Assembly: GCF_002211105.1 (NCBI RefSeq)
Contig: NZ_JPUA01000003.1
Location: forward strand, 1-64,000
Origin: Halomonas campaniensis
GTDB lineage: Bacteria; Pseudomonadota; Gammaproteobacteria; Pseudomonadales; Halomonadaceae
Direction: 5' to 3'
DNA: 64,000 nt
Shown: one piece after another, positions 14,710 to 24,497 of the stretch
Position numbering within the stretch: position 1 is the stretch's first letter
Layout: every line of letters starts with the position of its first letter
The notes under the pieces: model-generated
Databases searched by the model: none
What the model was told of the DNA's origin: nothing
What the model saw: only the letters and a program-made list of their open reading frames with translations
Position numbers and translations under genes: made by a program

Positions 14710-16320
14710 ATGTCGATTCGCAATTTAGACGTACTGTTCTCTCCTGAAACAATTGCGCTCATCGGTGCTAGCAACCAGCCTTGGTCGGTGGGGGCCGTGT
14801 TGGCACGCAATTTACTCTGTGCTGGTTTTGCCGGGCCGGTGCTCACCGTCAACCCTAGTGAGCGTGCTATTCGATCAACCCTGAACTACCACTCTGTTAG
14901 TGAACTGCCACTGACTCCTGACCTGGCAATCATCGCGACCCCGCCGGAGAGCGTGCCGGGCTTGATCAAGGAACTTGGCGAGCGGGGCTGTCGTGCGGCG
15001 GTGGTTATTACCGCAGGCTTTGGTGAAGGAGAGCAGGCGGATGGCAAGGCGCTTCAGCAGGCAATGCTTGAGGCGGCACGCCCTTATCTAATGCGCATTG
15101 TAGGGCCCAACTGTTTGGGTATTTTGGCTCCTCACAAGGGTATCAATGCCAGTTTCGCTCATCTTACCCCTCTGAAGGGCGATATCGCTTTCGTTACCCA
15201 GTCGGGGGCTGTGGCAACATCAATCCTCGACTGGGCGTCGGCGCGCGGGATCGGCTTCTCGTATATCATTTCGCTAGGCGCAATGAGCGATGTTGATTTT
15301 GGCGATGTGCTCGACTTCCTGGCGCTTGACCCAAAAACGCACTCCATTCTGCTCTACGTCGAGGCCATTTCCGACGCACGTAAATTCTTGTCGGCTGCAC
15401 GCATGGCTTCACGAAACAAGCCGGTCGTGGTGGTGAAAGCCGGCCGCAGTGATGCAGGTGCCAAAGCGGCGCTTTCGCATACTGGGGCTCTGGCGGGATC
15501 CGATGCTATCTATGACGCTGCCTTTAGGCGCGCGGGAATGCTTCGGGTGAAAACCCTGGATGAGCTATTTCAGGCGGCAGGAACGCTTGCCACGGGCATC
15601 CGCGTGCAGGGAGATCGTCCGGCCGCTGATTTGGAAGCGATCACGCTCACGCTGATAAAATTGTCACAACTGGCCAGCGACTTGGAGCGCGTAGTCGAAC
15701 TGGATATCAACCCGCTGTTGGCTGACGCCTCTGGTGTGATGGCTTTGGATGCGCGCATCGTGATTAGATCCAGTCAGCGACAACGGCTGCCTATGGCCAT
15801 CCGCCCTTATCCCAAGCAGCTCGCCCAAACAATCACGACACGCAGTGGCCAAGCCTATTGCTTGCGCCCCATACGCCCCGAAGATGAATCGGCGCTGGTT
15901 CACATGCTGGGCCAGTCTTCTCCCAGTGATGTGCGGTTGCGCTTCTTTGCAGCCATCAGAAAGTTTGACCATGCTTTTGCGGCGCGACTAACTCAGATAG
16001 ATTACGACCGGGAAATGGCCTTTGTAGCGATACCTTCTGGAAGCGACGAGATTGTGGGGGTAGTGCGCCTGTCTGCCGATCCCGATAAAGAGAAAGCGGA
16101 GTTTGCGGTCATGGTGCGTAGTGATTTTAAAGGAACCGGGCTGGGTTATAGCCTTATGCAGCAGATAATTCATTTTGCCCGCATGAACGCGATTAAGCAG
16201 CTATTTGCGGATGTGCTACGGGAGAATCACCCCATGCTCAAGATGGTAAAAGAGTTTGGTTTTCTGGTGCTACCAACGAACCATCAGGCAGACAGCGTGA
16301 CCGTTGTGCTTAATCTGTAA
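14710..16320 (+). pseudogene. Pat/ACS-like acetyltransferase with internal deletion
   Basis: The frame encodes 536 residues. Residues 1-290 are the CoA-binding and first succinyl-CoA-synthetase-like domains (LFSPETIALIGASNQPWSVG, QSGAVATSILDWA, SHTGALAGSDAIYDAAFRRAG). Residues 370-536 are a GNAT acetyltransferase domain. Homologues (Pat and ADP-forming acetyl-CoA synthetase fused to GNAT) are about 900 residues. Here the text jumps from LATGIRVQGD to RPAADLEAITLTLIKLSQLA, the end of the ATP-grasp domain, so roughly 350 residues are missing without loss of frame. Either an inactive remnant or an acetyltransferase reduced to its sensor and catalytic ends. Full-length Pat acetylates lysines of acetyl-CoA synthetase. 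Confidence 0.7.
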
Positions 16321-16501
16321 TGAAAGCTCGTCGCCGAACCGATGGTTAACTCTTTGGCCGATAAAAGTGCTTTTAAAGTTGCGGTGACGAGCGACCAGGA
16401 TGTTGTTTTTTATAATGCGTACTGTGTAAAAGGAAAGCAATAAAGCACGCCTGTACCCAGCATAGAAGTGGTTTCTTAGAAGAGTGTTGTCTGCGATAAG
16501 T

Positions 16502-17203
16502 TCACTTACTTCTTGCAGCTATAGACGCTAACGCATCAGGATCCACTATGCAGTACTCATGACCTCGTGCTGTTAATATACCTTGCCGCTGAAAGCGGCT
16601 GATGAGGCGACTGAGTGTCTCTACTGCCATACAGAGATAGTCGGCCATTTCTTGTCGCGACATGGCCAGTCTGAAAGAGTAGGGCGAATAACCCCGAGCA
16701 AAAAAATTCCTCGACATTGCAGCAAAAAAACAGGCTAATCTGACGTCTGCAGGCTGGCTAATCATTTGCCACATTCGTGAGTGTTCAAGGCTCATGGCCC
16801 GACTCAAGCAGCGCAGCAATTGCATATGGCTAGTTTGAAGGTCGGGAAATTCTTCAATTCGTCTAAAGGGGATGTGCAGTAAACCGGATGTTTCAATGGC
16901 AATCACGGTACCTGAATAAAATCCCTCGCCAATAGCATCTAGGCCAATAATGTCTTCAGGTAGAAAAAAGTGTGTGAGCTGCTCATTGTCGTTTTTACAC
17001 TGCAGCGTTTGTTTTAACATGCCAGATTGTACGATGTATAAGCCTTGAAAAGTATCCCCTTGGTATAATAGCGTTTTTTTTCTACGCAAGATTAATATGG
17101 GTCGAGATAGGTTTTTCAACTCTTGTACAATTAACAGAGAGGGGTGACTGGAAGTCGCTCCTTGTTCGATATATGGCTTATCCAAACCAGTAGACGTTTC
17201 CAT
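16502..17203 (-). CDS. Crp/Fnr-family regulator without Fe-S cysteines
   Basis: A protein of 233 residues. It has an N-terminal cyclic-nucleotide-binding-type beta barrel (LLYQGDTFQGLYIVQSGMLK), a dimerisation helix, and a C-terminal winged helix (MSRQEMADYLCMAVETLSRL, ISRFQRQGIL). The recognition helix E-T-L-S-R resembles the FNR pattern E-x-x-S-R that reads TTGAT half-sites. The N-terminal cysteine cluster that holds the oxygen-sensing 4Fe-4S centre in FNR/ANR is absent, so it would sense something else or nothing. ATG at 17203 has GGGGTG 6 bp upstream. It may act on the FNR-type box at 11648. Confidence 0.8.
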   Translation of the reverse strand: METSTGLDKPYIEQGATSSHPSLLIVQELKNLSRPILILRRKKTLLYQGDTFQGLYIVQSGMLKQTLQCKNDNEQLTHFFLPEDIIGLDAIGEGFYSGTVIAIETSGLLHIPFRRIEEFPDLQTSHMQLLRCLSRAMSLEHSRMWQMISQPADVRLACFFAAMSRNFFARGYSPYSFRLAMSRQEMADYLCMAVETLSRLISRFQRQGILTARGHEYCIVDPDALASIAARSK

Positions 17204-17503
17204 ACGTTTCACCCCAGGTTCTGCAATCAAATTCAGTGCAAGCTCCGTGAGCCACGAACGATGTTTAAAAATGGTTTTACCGTAAGTATTATAATTCAGT
17301 TAGTTATGTGTTTTTTTGATTTTTTAGACGCTGGCGAAATTAAGCGTAGAAGAGATTTTGAGTTGTGCAATACGAAAAAAGTAGGTATTTTTATATTTGA
17401 AGTTTATTTAAAGAAATGGCTGTTCGTGATGATTCTTAAGTTAAAAAAAGGGGGGAGTTGTCAATAGTAGGTAACACCATGAAGGTGCACCTTGCCTGTT
17501 TAT
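17204..17503. other. AT-rich stretch between the Crp/Fnr gene and the phaC remnant
   Basis: Contains the promoter region of the Crp/Fnr-type gene (minus strand). No coding signal is supported. Confidence 0.35.
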
Positions 17504-17890
17504 TCAGTCTTGGCGTTTCTCTGGCGAACCAGTGTTCGACTGGTCTTGTCGAAAAGAAAGCCTTGTGCATGGCTGTTTCACGTAGCTTCGCGGTGCATCT
17601 TCTAATGGCGGATAGTCGTTTGATCCTAGAGTTGGCTTTCTAACCAGAGGCCCTGAGCGCTTCTCAAGCCAGATATGCCACTCTTCCCACCAGGAGCCTG
17701 GCTGTATGGTTGTACTCTCAAGCCAAGTGTCGGGGTCAATATAACTATCGTTTTCATGGATCACCGTCATTCGGTAGTGCCGGTGAGAGTGCTCAGGAGG
17801 GCTAATAATGCCCGCATTATGGCCACCACTGCTGCTGCAATAAAAAACTTTGATAAAGCACGTTGTATGGATAGACGCGCCAGCTAGGGT
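17504..17890 (-). pseudogene. phaC: 3' remnant of class I PHA synthase phaC
   Basis: The minus-strand frame ends with the C-terminus of poly(3-hydroxyalkanoate) synthase: GSWWEEWHIWLEKRSGP, then NDYPPLEDAPRSYV. Upstream in the same frame lies SSSGGHNAGIISPPEHSH, matching the SGHIAGxxNPP motif that carries the catalytic His. Only about 110-125 codons remain; the catalytic Cys-Asp part and the N-terminus are absent and upstream sequence does not resemble phaC. A full gene is about 550-600 codons. It is a deletion remnant; an intact copy may exist elsewhere in the genome. Confidence 0.75.
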
Positions 17891-18052
17891 CGCGAAAGCG
17901 ACGATCCTGAGGTAAGGGGATAATACAAGGGGGGGGGGAGCGACGACCCTTTGTCTTTATGGCTCCTTGATAAAAATTGCACCTTGGGTTGGCAAGTAGC
18001 AGGTGTTGTCCTGGTACTAGTGTGCTTTGTTCACCAAGGCGAGTAAGATAGC
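17891..18052. other. Short non-coding stretch with a run of ten G
   Basis: The run of G at 17929-17938 is the longest homopolymer noticed. Otherwise it holds only the hutC upstream region. Confidence 0.3.
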
Positions 18053-18062
18053 TGTATAGACA
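18053..18062 (+). promoter_or_regulatory. HutC operator before hutC
   Basis: TGTATAGACA differs from the palindromic core TGTATATACA by one base. It lies 26 bp before the hutC start, consistent with autoregulation. Confidence 0.6.
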
Positions 18063-18088
18063 AACGGTCTTAATTACAAAGGAGTTTC

Positions 18089-18802
18089 ATGACTAGTCCT
18101 CCTCTCTACCAGCAGATCCGTCAACACCTGCTGGATAAGATTCAGTGTGGAGATTGGCAGCTGAATCATCAGATACCTACGGAAGAGCGGCTGGCGAAAG
18201 ACTTTGGCGTGAGCCGGATGACGGCCAATAAGGCCATCAGGGATTTGGTGCAGCAAGGGTACCTGGTACGTCAACCCGGTGTCGGTACCTTCGTTACCGA
18301 CCGTAAGGTTGAGTCCTCTTTGGTGGAGGTATACAACATTGCCGAAGAAGTACTTTCGCGTGGGCATCGATACAGTAATAAGGTCATCACCCAAGAAGCG
18401 ATTGAGGCAGATGATGAAGTGGCGCTGCGGTTAGGCGTGAGACTTGGAAGCCGGGTGTTTCATACCCTCTTGGTGCACTATGAGAATGACATTCCGATTC
18501 AACTTGAGAACCGTTACGTCAATCCTCGTTGGGTGCCGGATTATTTGGACACAGATTTTTCGCGCCATACACCTAACGAAGTGCTGGTCGCCGCTTGCCC
18601 CATAACGGATATGGAGCATATCGTTGAAGCGGTGCTCGTGGATGAGCAAACTGCAAAGTGGCTAAGTATTGATACCCAGACCCCCTGCCTGAGCATGGTG
18701 AGGCGTACCTGGTCTGATGAGCATTTGATTAGCTATGCGCGCCTGCTCCACCCTGGCGACCGCTATAAGTTACGCTCCTCCCTGCAACGAAAAACCGCCT
18801 AA
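18089..18802 (+). CDS. hutC: Histidine utilisation repressor HutC
   Basis: A protein of 237 residues of the GntR/HutC subfamily. The N-terminal winged helix (PLYQQIRQHLLDKIQCGDW, PTEERLAKDFGVSRMTANKA, GVGTFVTD) is followed by a UTRA ligand-binding domain (VEVYNIAEEVLSRGHRYSNK, VPDYLDTDFSRHTPNEVL). HutC represses hut genes and is released by urocanate. AAAGGAG precedes the ATG by about 6 bp. Three operators of the expected sequence lie in front of hutC itself, the yjiH-type gene and hutI. Confidence 0.93.
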   Translation: MTSPPLYQQIRQHLLDKIQCGDWQLNHQIPTEERLAKDFGVSRMTANKAIRDLVQQGYLVRQPGVGTFVTDRKVESSLVEVYNIAEEVLSRGHRYSNKVITQEAIEADDEVALRLGVRLGSRVFHTLLVHYENDIPIQLENRYVNPRWVPDYLDTDFSRHTPNEVLVAACPITDMEHIVEAVLVDEQTAKWLSIDTQTPCLSMVRRTWSDEHLISYARLLHPGDRYKLRSSLQRKTA

Positions 18803-18821
18803 ATCGATGTTAAGCGCTCAG

Positions 18822-18844
18822 CGAGGTCGGTTCCTTCGACCTCG
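18822..18844. terminator. Hairpin between hutC and the convergent membrane gene
   Basis: CGAGGTCG (18822-18829) pairs with CGACCTCG (18837-18844) around a 7-base loop. It lies 20 bp after hutC and 24 bp after the convergent gene. U-runs on both sides are weak, so it may serve both directions. Confidence 0.5.
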
Positions 18845-18867
18845 TGATTTGTCATTAATGCCAGCAT

Positions 18868-20203
18868 TCAACTGATCAGTGACTGAACCAGGTAGCCCGC
18901 GGGCACCGCAAGTAGCAAGCTCAAGGCAACGCGAATGAACCACACGATCAACATGCGGCCTACCGAAAGCGGAATAGTGGTAGAGAGAATGCAGGGGATG
19001 GAAGCAGAAAAGAACAGCACAGCAGAGACTGATACCACGCCTGCCGCGAAACGGGCGACGAATTCGGCCTCGGCCATCAGTAGAGCCGGTAAGAACATTT
19101 CTGCTAACCCGGAAGCAGATGCCTGGGCCAGTGCCGCGGCGTCATCTAACCCCCAAATGGCGACAAAGGGGTAAAACAGCCACCCCAACCACTCAAATAA
19201 TGGCGTGTATTTGGCGACGAGCAGCCCGATTAAGCCTACCGACATGATCGACGGCAGGATGCTGATAGCCATTATCAACCCTTCTTTAAAATTGAACGCT
19301 ACGCTGCGGTGAAGGCTTGGCGCGTTGGCGGCAACCTCCGTGCCTGCTTGCCAGGCAGTACTTAAGCGCTTCACCGCGATTGCCTCCGGTTCTCCGTCAC
19401 GCTTATGGTCATCCATGTTTGCCAGAGGCGGCAGTCGTACCGTGACCGCCGTGACGATGAACGTAATCACCAGGGTGAGCCAGAAGTACAAATTCCAAAC
19501 GCTCATAAGATCCAGCGTACGCGCCACGATGATCATGAACGTTGCCGACACCGTGGAAAAACCGGTGGCGATGATGGCGGCTTCCCGGGCTGAATACTGT
19601 CCCGCTTGATAAACCCGATTGGTAATCAATAGCCCGATCGAGTAACTACCCACAAAAGAAGCAACGGCATCGATTGCCGAGCGCCCAGGGGTTCGCCATA
19701 TGGGCCGCATGACCGGCTGAACCAGTACGCCAATCAACTCCAGCAATCCATAGCTGATCAGCAGTGCCAGGAAAATAGCGCCGATTGGTACGATCAAACC
19801 TACCGGAATCACCAGTTTCTCGAACCAGTTTCTCGAACAAGAAGGGCAGCATGTCCGGTTCATGCAGAAACGCAGGCCCCCAGCCCGTTAACGCCATGAC
19901 GGCAATAACAACACCGATGATTTTCAGTACGGTAAAAATGCTTTCGGTCACTGTTCGTCGCCAATAGCCTTTGAAAAGTGGGTAGGCGGCGCCCGCCACG
20001 ATCATCACTAACGCATAAATGCCGCTGTAATCGCCCATCAAAGAGCGCAGCCCTGTGACCATATGGTCAAGCAGGATAGTGCTTCGCCCACCTATCTCGA
20101 TGGGAACAAAGAAAATCAGGATACCCAGTGCGCTAGGCACAAACAGTTTAAAGATAGTGGCAGCGCTAGTTCGCTGCTTGGAAGGCGGGTTCATGGGCTG
20201 CAT
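18868..20203 (-). pseudogene. yjiH: YjiH-type nucleoside-recognition membrane protein, frameshifted
   Basis: Two reading frames together give one family-length membrane protein of about 440 residues. The first half (from MQPMNPPSKQ, helices FVPSALGILIFFVPIEIGG and GIYALVMIVAGAAYPLFKG) ends at LPFLFEKLV. The second half begins FEKLVIPVGLIVPIGAIFLA and continues with GATE-domain helices to AGYLVQSLIS. The junction is an exact tandem duplication of CCAGTTTCTCGAA (19812-19824 and 19825-19837); removing one 13-bp copy restores a single frame. The family is often found in hut loci and may move histidine or a product. ATG at 20203 follows AGAGG. Confidence 0.8.
19812..19837. repeat. 13-bp tandem duplication causing a frameshift
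   Basis: Two perfect adjacent copies of CCAGTTTCTCGAA. Thirteen is not a multiple of three, so the duplication shifts the frame of the yjiH-type gene. Loss of one copy by slippage would restore it. Confidence 0.9.
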
Positions 20204-20254
20204 GGGTAGGCCTCTCATTGTGAGGTTATCGTTCTGATGACTTGGGCTTTTTTA

Positions 20255-20264
20255 TGTATATACA
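20255..20264 (-). promoter_or_regulatory. HutC operator before the yjiH-type gene
   Basis: A perfect palindrome, TGTATATACA, 52 bp upstream of the start at 20203. Confidence 0.75.
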
Positions 20265-20476
20265 ATAAGCTAACCCCATACAGCATTTGCGCATAGCACT
20301 TGGCAATAGACATTAGTCTAGTGAGGTGGACGTTAGACGATCTTCTGTTTGTCAATTTATTAAGATAAGTATTTGTTATTTATGTGTTTTACTTATTTTT
20401 TGGCGTTTTTTTTAACTTTGCAACTGCTTATTTGCTTAGTTCATTGCTTGACGAAGTAATCCGGCATGGGCTTAAT
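20265..20476. promoter_or_regulatory. Divergent promoter region of the hut locus
   Basis: An AT-rich spacer between the yjiH-type gene and hutI, bounded by two HutC operators. No gene is present. Confidence 0.5.
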
Positions 20477-20486
20477 TGTATATACA
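20477..20486 (+). promoter_or_regulatory. HutC operator before hutI
   Basis: A perfect palindrome, TGTATATACA, within TTGTATATACATT, 26 bp upstream of the hutI start. Confidence 0.8.
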
Positions 20487-20511
20487 TTGTGTTTGCTCCA
20501 AGGAGACCTCC

Positions 20512-21726
20512 ATGGCTAATAACAAACAACGCTACATTTGGCGCGATATCAGTCTCTTCGATGGTCTGAAAACATTGCCTAAGCCCATGGCTGTGATTAC
20601 TCAAGGTGAGCGTGTTGTCACCATGACGCCCATGGATGGCTTCGATGAGTCACAGGCTGATGGTTGTCATGACATGGGGCGGGGCGGCGTGATGACACCC
20701 GGCCTGGTGGATTGCCATACGCATTTGGTGTTTGGCGGAGCGCGCGCGGACGAATTCGAGGCGCGTTTGGAGGGCGCCAGTTATGAAGAGATTGCCCGCC
20801 GTGGCGGGGGCATTCTAAGTACCGTTTATGCGACCCGGGAAGCGAGTGAACAAACGCTCTTTAATGCTGCCTTGCCACGTCTTAAAGCGCTGGTTGAGGA
20901 CGGCGTCACGACGGTCGAGATCAAATCGGGCTATGGCTTGGACGTGGCTAATGAACTGAAGATGCTGCGGGTTGCCCGGCGTTTAGGTGAAGCGTTGCCA
21001 GTGCGGGTATTGACGACCCTGTTAGGCGCCCATGCCTTGCCGCCGGAGTATGAGAACGATAGCGACGGCTATATCGATCTGGTCTGCAATGAAATGATTC
21101 CTGCCGCAGCGGCGGAAGGGTTGGCCGATGCTGTCGATGTCTTTTGTGAAAAAATCGCCTTTTCAGTAGCGCAGTGTGAGCGGGTTTTCAAAGCCGCCCA
21201 AGCTCATGGTTTACCCATCAAAGCGCATGCCGAGCAGCTCTCAAACTTGGGGGGCGCCGCGATGGCAGCCCGCCACGGGGCATTGTCCGCTGACCACATT
21301 GAGTATCTTGACGACGCCGGTATTGCTGCCATGCGCGAAGCAGGCAGCGTGGCCGTCATTCTCCCCGGCGCTTTCCACACCCTGCGTGAAACGCAGCAGC
21401 CGCCCATTGCGGGGCTGCGCGAAGCGGGCGTGCCGATGGCTGTGGCCACCGACGCCAATCCAGGCAGCTCGCCGCTATTTATGCCCACGTTAATGCTCAA
21501 CCTGGCGTGTACGCTGTTTCGCATGACGCCCCAGGAAGCACTGGCGGGAATGACCGCCAATGGTGCTGCCGCACTAGGATTGAAAGGGCAGGGGCAGCTT
21601 CACGAAGGCGCGGTGGCGGATCTGTGTGTCTGGGGTATTGAGACTCCCGCTGAGCTGGCCTACGCGGTGCAGCCAGGTCGCTTACGGCAGCGTGTCTATC
21701 AGGGGGAGTTAACCCATGGCCGCTGA
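20512..21726 (+). CDS. hutI: Imidazolonepropionase HutI
   Basis: A protein of 404 residues of the amidohydrolase superfamily. It hydrolyses 4-imidazolone-5-propanoate to N-formimino-L-glutamate, the third step of histidine degradation. Zinc-site motif [12 protein letters not shown] follows the beta strand GVMTPGLV; further metal and substrate motifs are [26 protein letters not shown] and [12 protein letters not shown] at 20512 has AAGGAG 9 bp upstream; the frame from 20476 begins inside the operator. It overlaps hutG by 11 bp. Confidence 0.95.
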   Translation: MANNKQRYIWRDISLFDGLKTLPKPMAVITQGERVVTMTPMDGFDESQADGCHDMGRGGVMTPGLVDCHTHLVFGGARADEFEARLEGASYEEIARRGGGILSTVYATREASEQTLFNAALPRLKALVEDGVTTVEIKSGYGLDVANELKMLRVARRLGEALPVRVLTTLLGAHALPPEYENDSDGYIDLVCNEMIPAAAAEGLADAVDVFCEKIAFSVAQCERVFKAAQAHGLPIKAHAEQLSNLGGAAMAARHGALSADHIEYLDDAGIAAMREAGSVAVILPGAFHTLRETQQPPIAGLREAGVPMAVATDANPGSSPLFMPTLMLNLACTLFRMTPQEALAGMTANGAAALGLKGQGQLHEGAVADLCVWGIETPAELAYAVQPGRLRQRVYQGELTHGR

Positions 21727-22690
21727 TACGCCCATTGATATGGCGCTCTGGCAGGGGCGCACGGATCCTGAACCCGATAGTGACCGTTGGCACCAGCGTA
21801 TCGAGCCGCTAACCAACAACGCCGCGCCGGGTTGTGCACTGCTGGGCTTCGAAAGCGATGCAGGTGTTGCGCGTAACCAGGGCCGCACCGGCGCTGCTGA
21901 AGGCCCTAATGCGTTACGTCGTGCGCTGGCGCCGTTGGCTTGGCATCGCATTGCGCCTGTTTACGATGCCGGCAATGTGCGCTGTGTTGATGATGCGTTA
22001 GAGGCAGCGCAACAGACGCTGGCTGATCGCCTGACGTCATTATTAACCGCTGGTCACCTGCCTATTGTGTTGGGTGGTGGCCATGAAGTGGCTTACGCCA
22101 GCTGGCTCGGTTTGGCGCAGTTTTTTATGCCAGAAGCGTCAGCTTCAAAAGAGTCTGCGCCAGAAGCGCCGCCGCGGATCGGCATCATCAACTTGGATGC
22201 GCACTTTGATTTGCGCGATCCAGCGCATATTCGCTCCTCAGGCACACCCTTTGCTCAGATAGCCGATCAGTGCCAAAAGCACGGCTGGTCGTTTCGTTAC
22301 GCCTGCTTGGGGGTAAGCCGCGCTGCGAATACGCGCGCCTTGTTTACCCGCGCCGCCGCGCTCGGAACATTGGTTCGGGAAGATCGCGAGATCGATGCGC
22401 TACGCCTGGATTCTATCGTCAGAGACGTGCAGCGCTTCATCGCCAGGTGCGATCACCTTTATCTGACCATCGACCTGGATGTACTCCCTGCCGCCGAAGC
22501 CCCCGGCGTGAGTGCGCCCGCCGCACGCGGCGTTTCGCTTGCCTTGATTGAACCGCTGGTTGAAGCCGTGCGTGACAGCGGCAAGCTCCGCCTGGCGGAC
22601 TTGGCAGAACTTAACCCCCGCCTGGATATCGACGGCCGCACCGCCAGAGCAGCGGCTCGGCTCGTGCATTTGCTGAGCTTAGATAGCTGA
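21716..22690 (+). CDS. hutG: Formimidoylglutamase HutG
   Basis: A protein of 324 residues of the arginase/agmatinase family. The binuclear manganese motifs are [20 protein letters not shown] and [14 protein letters not shown]. It splits N-formimino-L-glutamate into glutamate and formamide, giving the four-step hut route. Its start overlaps the end of hutI, with GGGGGAG upstream, so the two are translationally coupled. Confidence 0.93.
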   Translation: MAADTPIDMALWQGRTDPEPDSDRWHQRIEPLTNNAAPGCALLGFESDAGVARNQGRTGAAEGPNALRRALAPLAWHRIAPVYDAGNVRCVDDALEAAQQTLADRLTSLLTAGHLPIVLGGGHEVAYASWLGLAQFFMPEASASKESAPEAPPRIGIINLDAHFDLRDPAHIRSSGTPFAQIADQCQKHGWSFRYACLGVSRAANTRALFTRAAALGTLVREDREIDALRLDSIVRDVQRFIARCDHLYLTIDLDVLPAAEAPGVSAPAARGVSLALIEPLVEAVRDSGKLRLADLAELNPRLDIDGRTARAAARLVHLLSLDS

Positions 22691-22786
22691 ACGTAGAAAG
22701 CTGAATTTAGGGAGCGAGCCCTGGATAACTGACAGAGCGCTTCGATAACTCAATTAATAATGAACAGAAACACAAGGAATGACGCC

Positions 22787-24466
22787 ATGCCCACCAACGA
22801 TAAACGTCACGATGCTTCACGTAAGATCATTGCCCCGACCGGTACGGAACTCAGCTGTAAGAGCTGGCTGACCGAAGCGCCGCTTCGTATGCTGATGAAC
22901 AATCTCCATCCGGACGTTGCTGAAAGCCCGGAGGATTTAGTGGTTTATGGCGGTATCGGCCGTGCTGCCCGTGACTGGGCGTGCTACGACAAAATCGTCG
23001 AAACGCTGCAGCGCTTGGAAGATACCCAGACGCTGCTAGTCCAGTCTGGCAAACCCGTCGGTGTCTTCGAAACCCATAAGGATGCCCCCCGGGTATTGAT
23101 CGCCAACTCCAACCTGGTACCCGCCTGGGCTAACTGGGAGCACTTCAACGAACTGGATCGCAAAGGCTTGATGATGTACGGCCAGATGACGGCGGGTTCA
23201 TGGATCTATATCGGCTCCCAGGGGATTGTCCAAGGCACCTACGAAACCTTTGTTGAGGCGGGTCGCCAGCACTACGACGGTGAGCTTAAGGGGCGCTGGA
23301 TTCTGACCGCAGGGCTTGGCGGTATGGGCGGTGCTCAGCCGCTGGCGGCTACGTTGGCCGGTGCCTGTTCACTGAATATTGAGTGTCGGCAGGCGAGCCT
23401 CGACTTCCGCCTGCGCACCCGTTACCTGGATGAACAGGCTGACAATCTTGATGATGCCCTGGCGCGTATTGAGCGCTATACCGCCGAAGGTAAAGCTATT
23501 TCTATCGGCCTGTGCGGTAACGCCGCGGATGTGCTGCCGGAACTGGTTAAGCGCGGCATCAAGCCGGATATGGTCACGGATCAGACCAGCGCCCACGACC
23601 CGCTGCACGGCTACCTGCCCTCCGGCTGGACATGGGAGGAGTACGTGACCCGTGGCAAGTCCGAGCCTGAAACCACCGTGAAGGCGGCCAAGCAGTCGAT
23701 GGCGGTGCATGTGCAAGCGATGCTCGACTTCCAGAAGATGGGCGTACCCACGTTTGATTACGGTAATAACATTCGGCAGATGGCAATGGAGGAGGGGGTT
23801 GCCAACGCCTTTGATTTTCCGGGTTTTGTGCCTGCCTATATTCGTCCTCTCTTTTGCCAGGGTATCGGCCCCTTCCGCTGGGTGGCGCTCTCCGGGGATC
23901 CTGAGGACATTTATAAGACCGACCAGAAGGTCAAAGAACTCATCCCAGATGACCCGCACCTGCACAACTGGCTCGACATGGCGCGCGAGCGGATTAGCTT
24001 CCAGGGACTGCCGGCACGTATTTGCTGGGTGGGGCTTAAAGACCGTGCCCGCTTGGGGCAGGCCTTCAACGAAATGGTCAAGAACGGTGAGCTAAAAGCA
24101 CCGATCGTTATCGGTCGCGACCATCTCGACTCGGGATCCGTTGCCAGCCCCAACCGCGAAACCGAGGCGATGATGGATGGTTCTGACGCCGTTTCCGACT
24201 GGCCACTGCTCAACGCACTGCTCAATACCGCAGGCGGTGCCACCTGGGTATCGTTACACCATGGCGGCGGGGTAGGCATGGGCTACTCCCAGCACTCTGG
24301 CGTGGTGATCGTGTGTGACGGTAGCGATGATGCCCACGCCCGTTTAGGCCGTGTGCTGCGCAACGACCCGGGCACCGGCGTGATGCGCCATGCCGATGCT
24401 GGCTATGACATTGCTAAACAGTGCGCTCAGGAAAACGGTCTAGATTTGCCGATGCTAAACAATTAA
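22787..24466 (+). CDS. hutU: Urocanate hydratase HutU
   Basis: A protein of 559 residues, the normal size for urocanase (about 557). It converts urocanate to imidazolonepropionate with bound NAD. Motifs seen are [11 protein letters not shown] near the start, [17 protein letters not shown] for NAD binding, [21 protein letters not shown], and the active-site [17 protein letters not shown] at 22787 has AAGGA upstream; the frame from 22760 has no ribosome binding site. Confidence 0.96.
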   Translation: MPTNDKRHDASRKIIAPTGTELSCKSWLTEAPLRMLMNNLHPDVAESPEDLVVYGGIGRAARDWACYDKIVETLQRLEDTQTLLVQSGKPVGVFETHKDAPRVLIANSNLVPAWANWEHFNELDRKGLMMYGQMTAGSWIYIGSQGIVQGTYETFVEAGRQHYDGELKGRWILTAGLGGMGGAQPLAATLAGACSLNIECRQASLDFRLRTRYLDEQADNLDDALARIERYTAEGKAISIGLCGNAADVLPELVKRGIKPDMVTDQTSAHDPLHGYLPSGWTWEEYVTRGKSEPETTVKAAKQSMAVHVQAMLDFQKMGVPTFDYGNNIRQMAMEEGVANAFDFPGFVPAYIRPLFCQGIGPFRWVALSGDPEDIYKTDQKVKELIPDDPHLHNWLDMARERISFQGLPARICWVGLKDRARLGQAFNEMVKNGELKAPIVIGRDHLDSGSVASPNRETEAMMDGSDAVSDWPLLNALLNTAGGATWVSLHHGGGVGMGYSQHSGVVIVCDGSDDAHARLGRVLRNDPGTGVMRHADAGYDIAKQCAQENGLDLPMLNN

Positions 24467-24497
24467 TTCAATAAGTATTTCCATTCACGGAGCAAAT

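Noticed and set aside
17929-17938. Run of ten G as a phase-variable tract
   Set aside because: It lies outside any gene and not in a clear promoter; it may be a sequencing effect.
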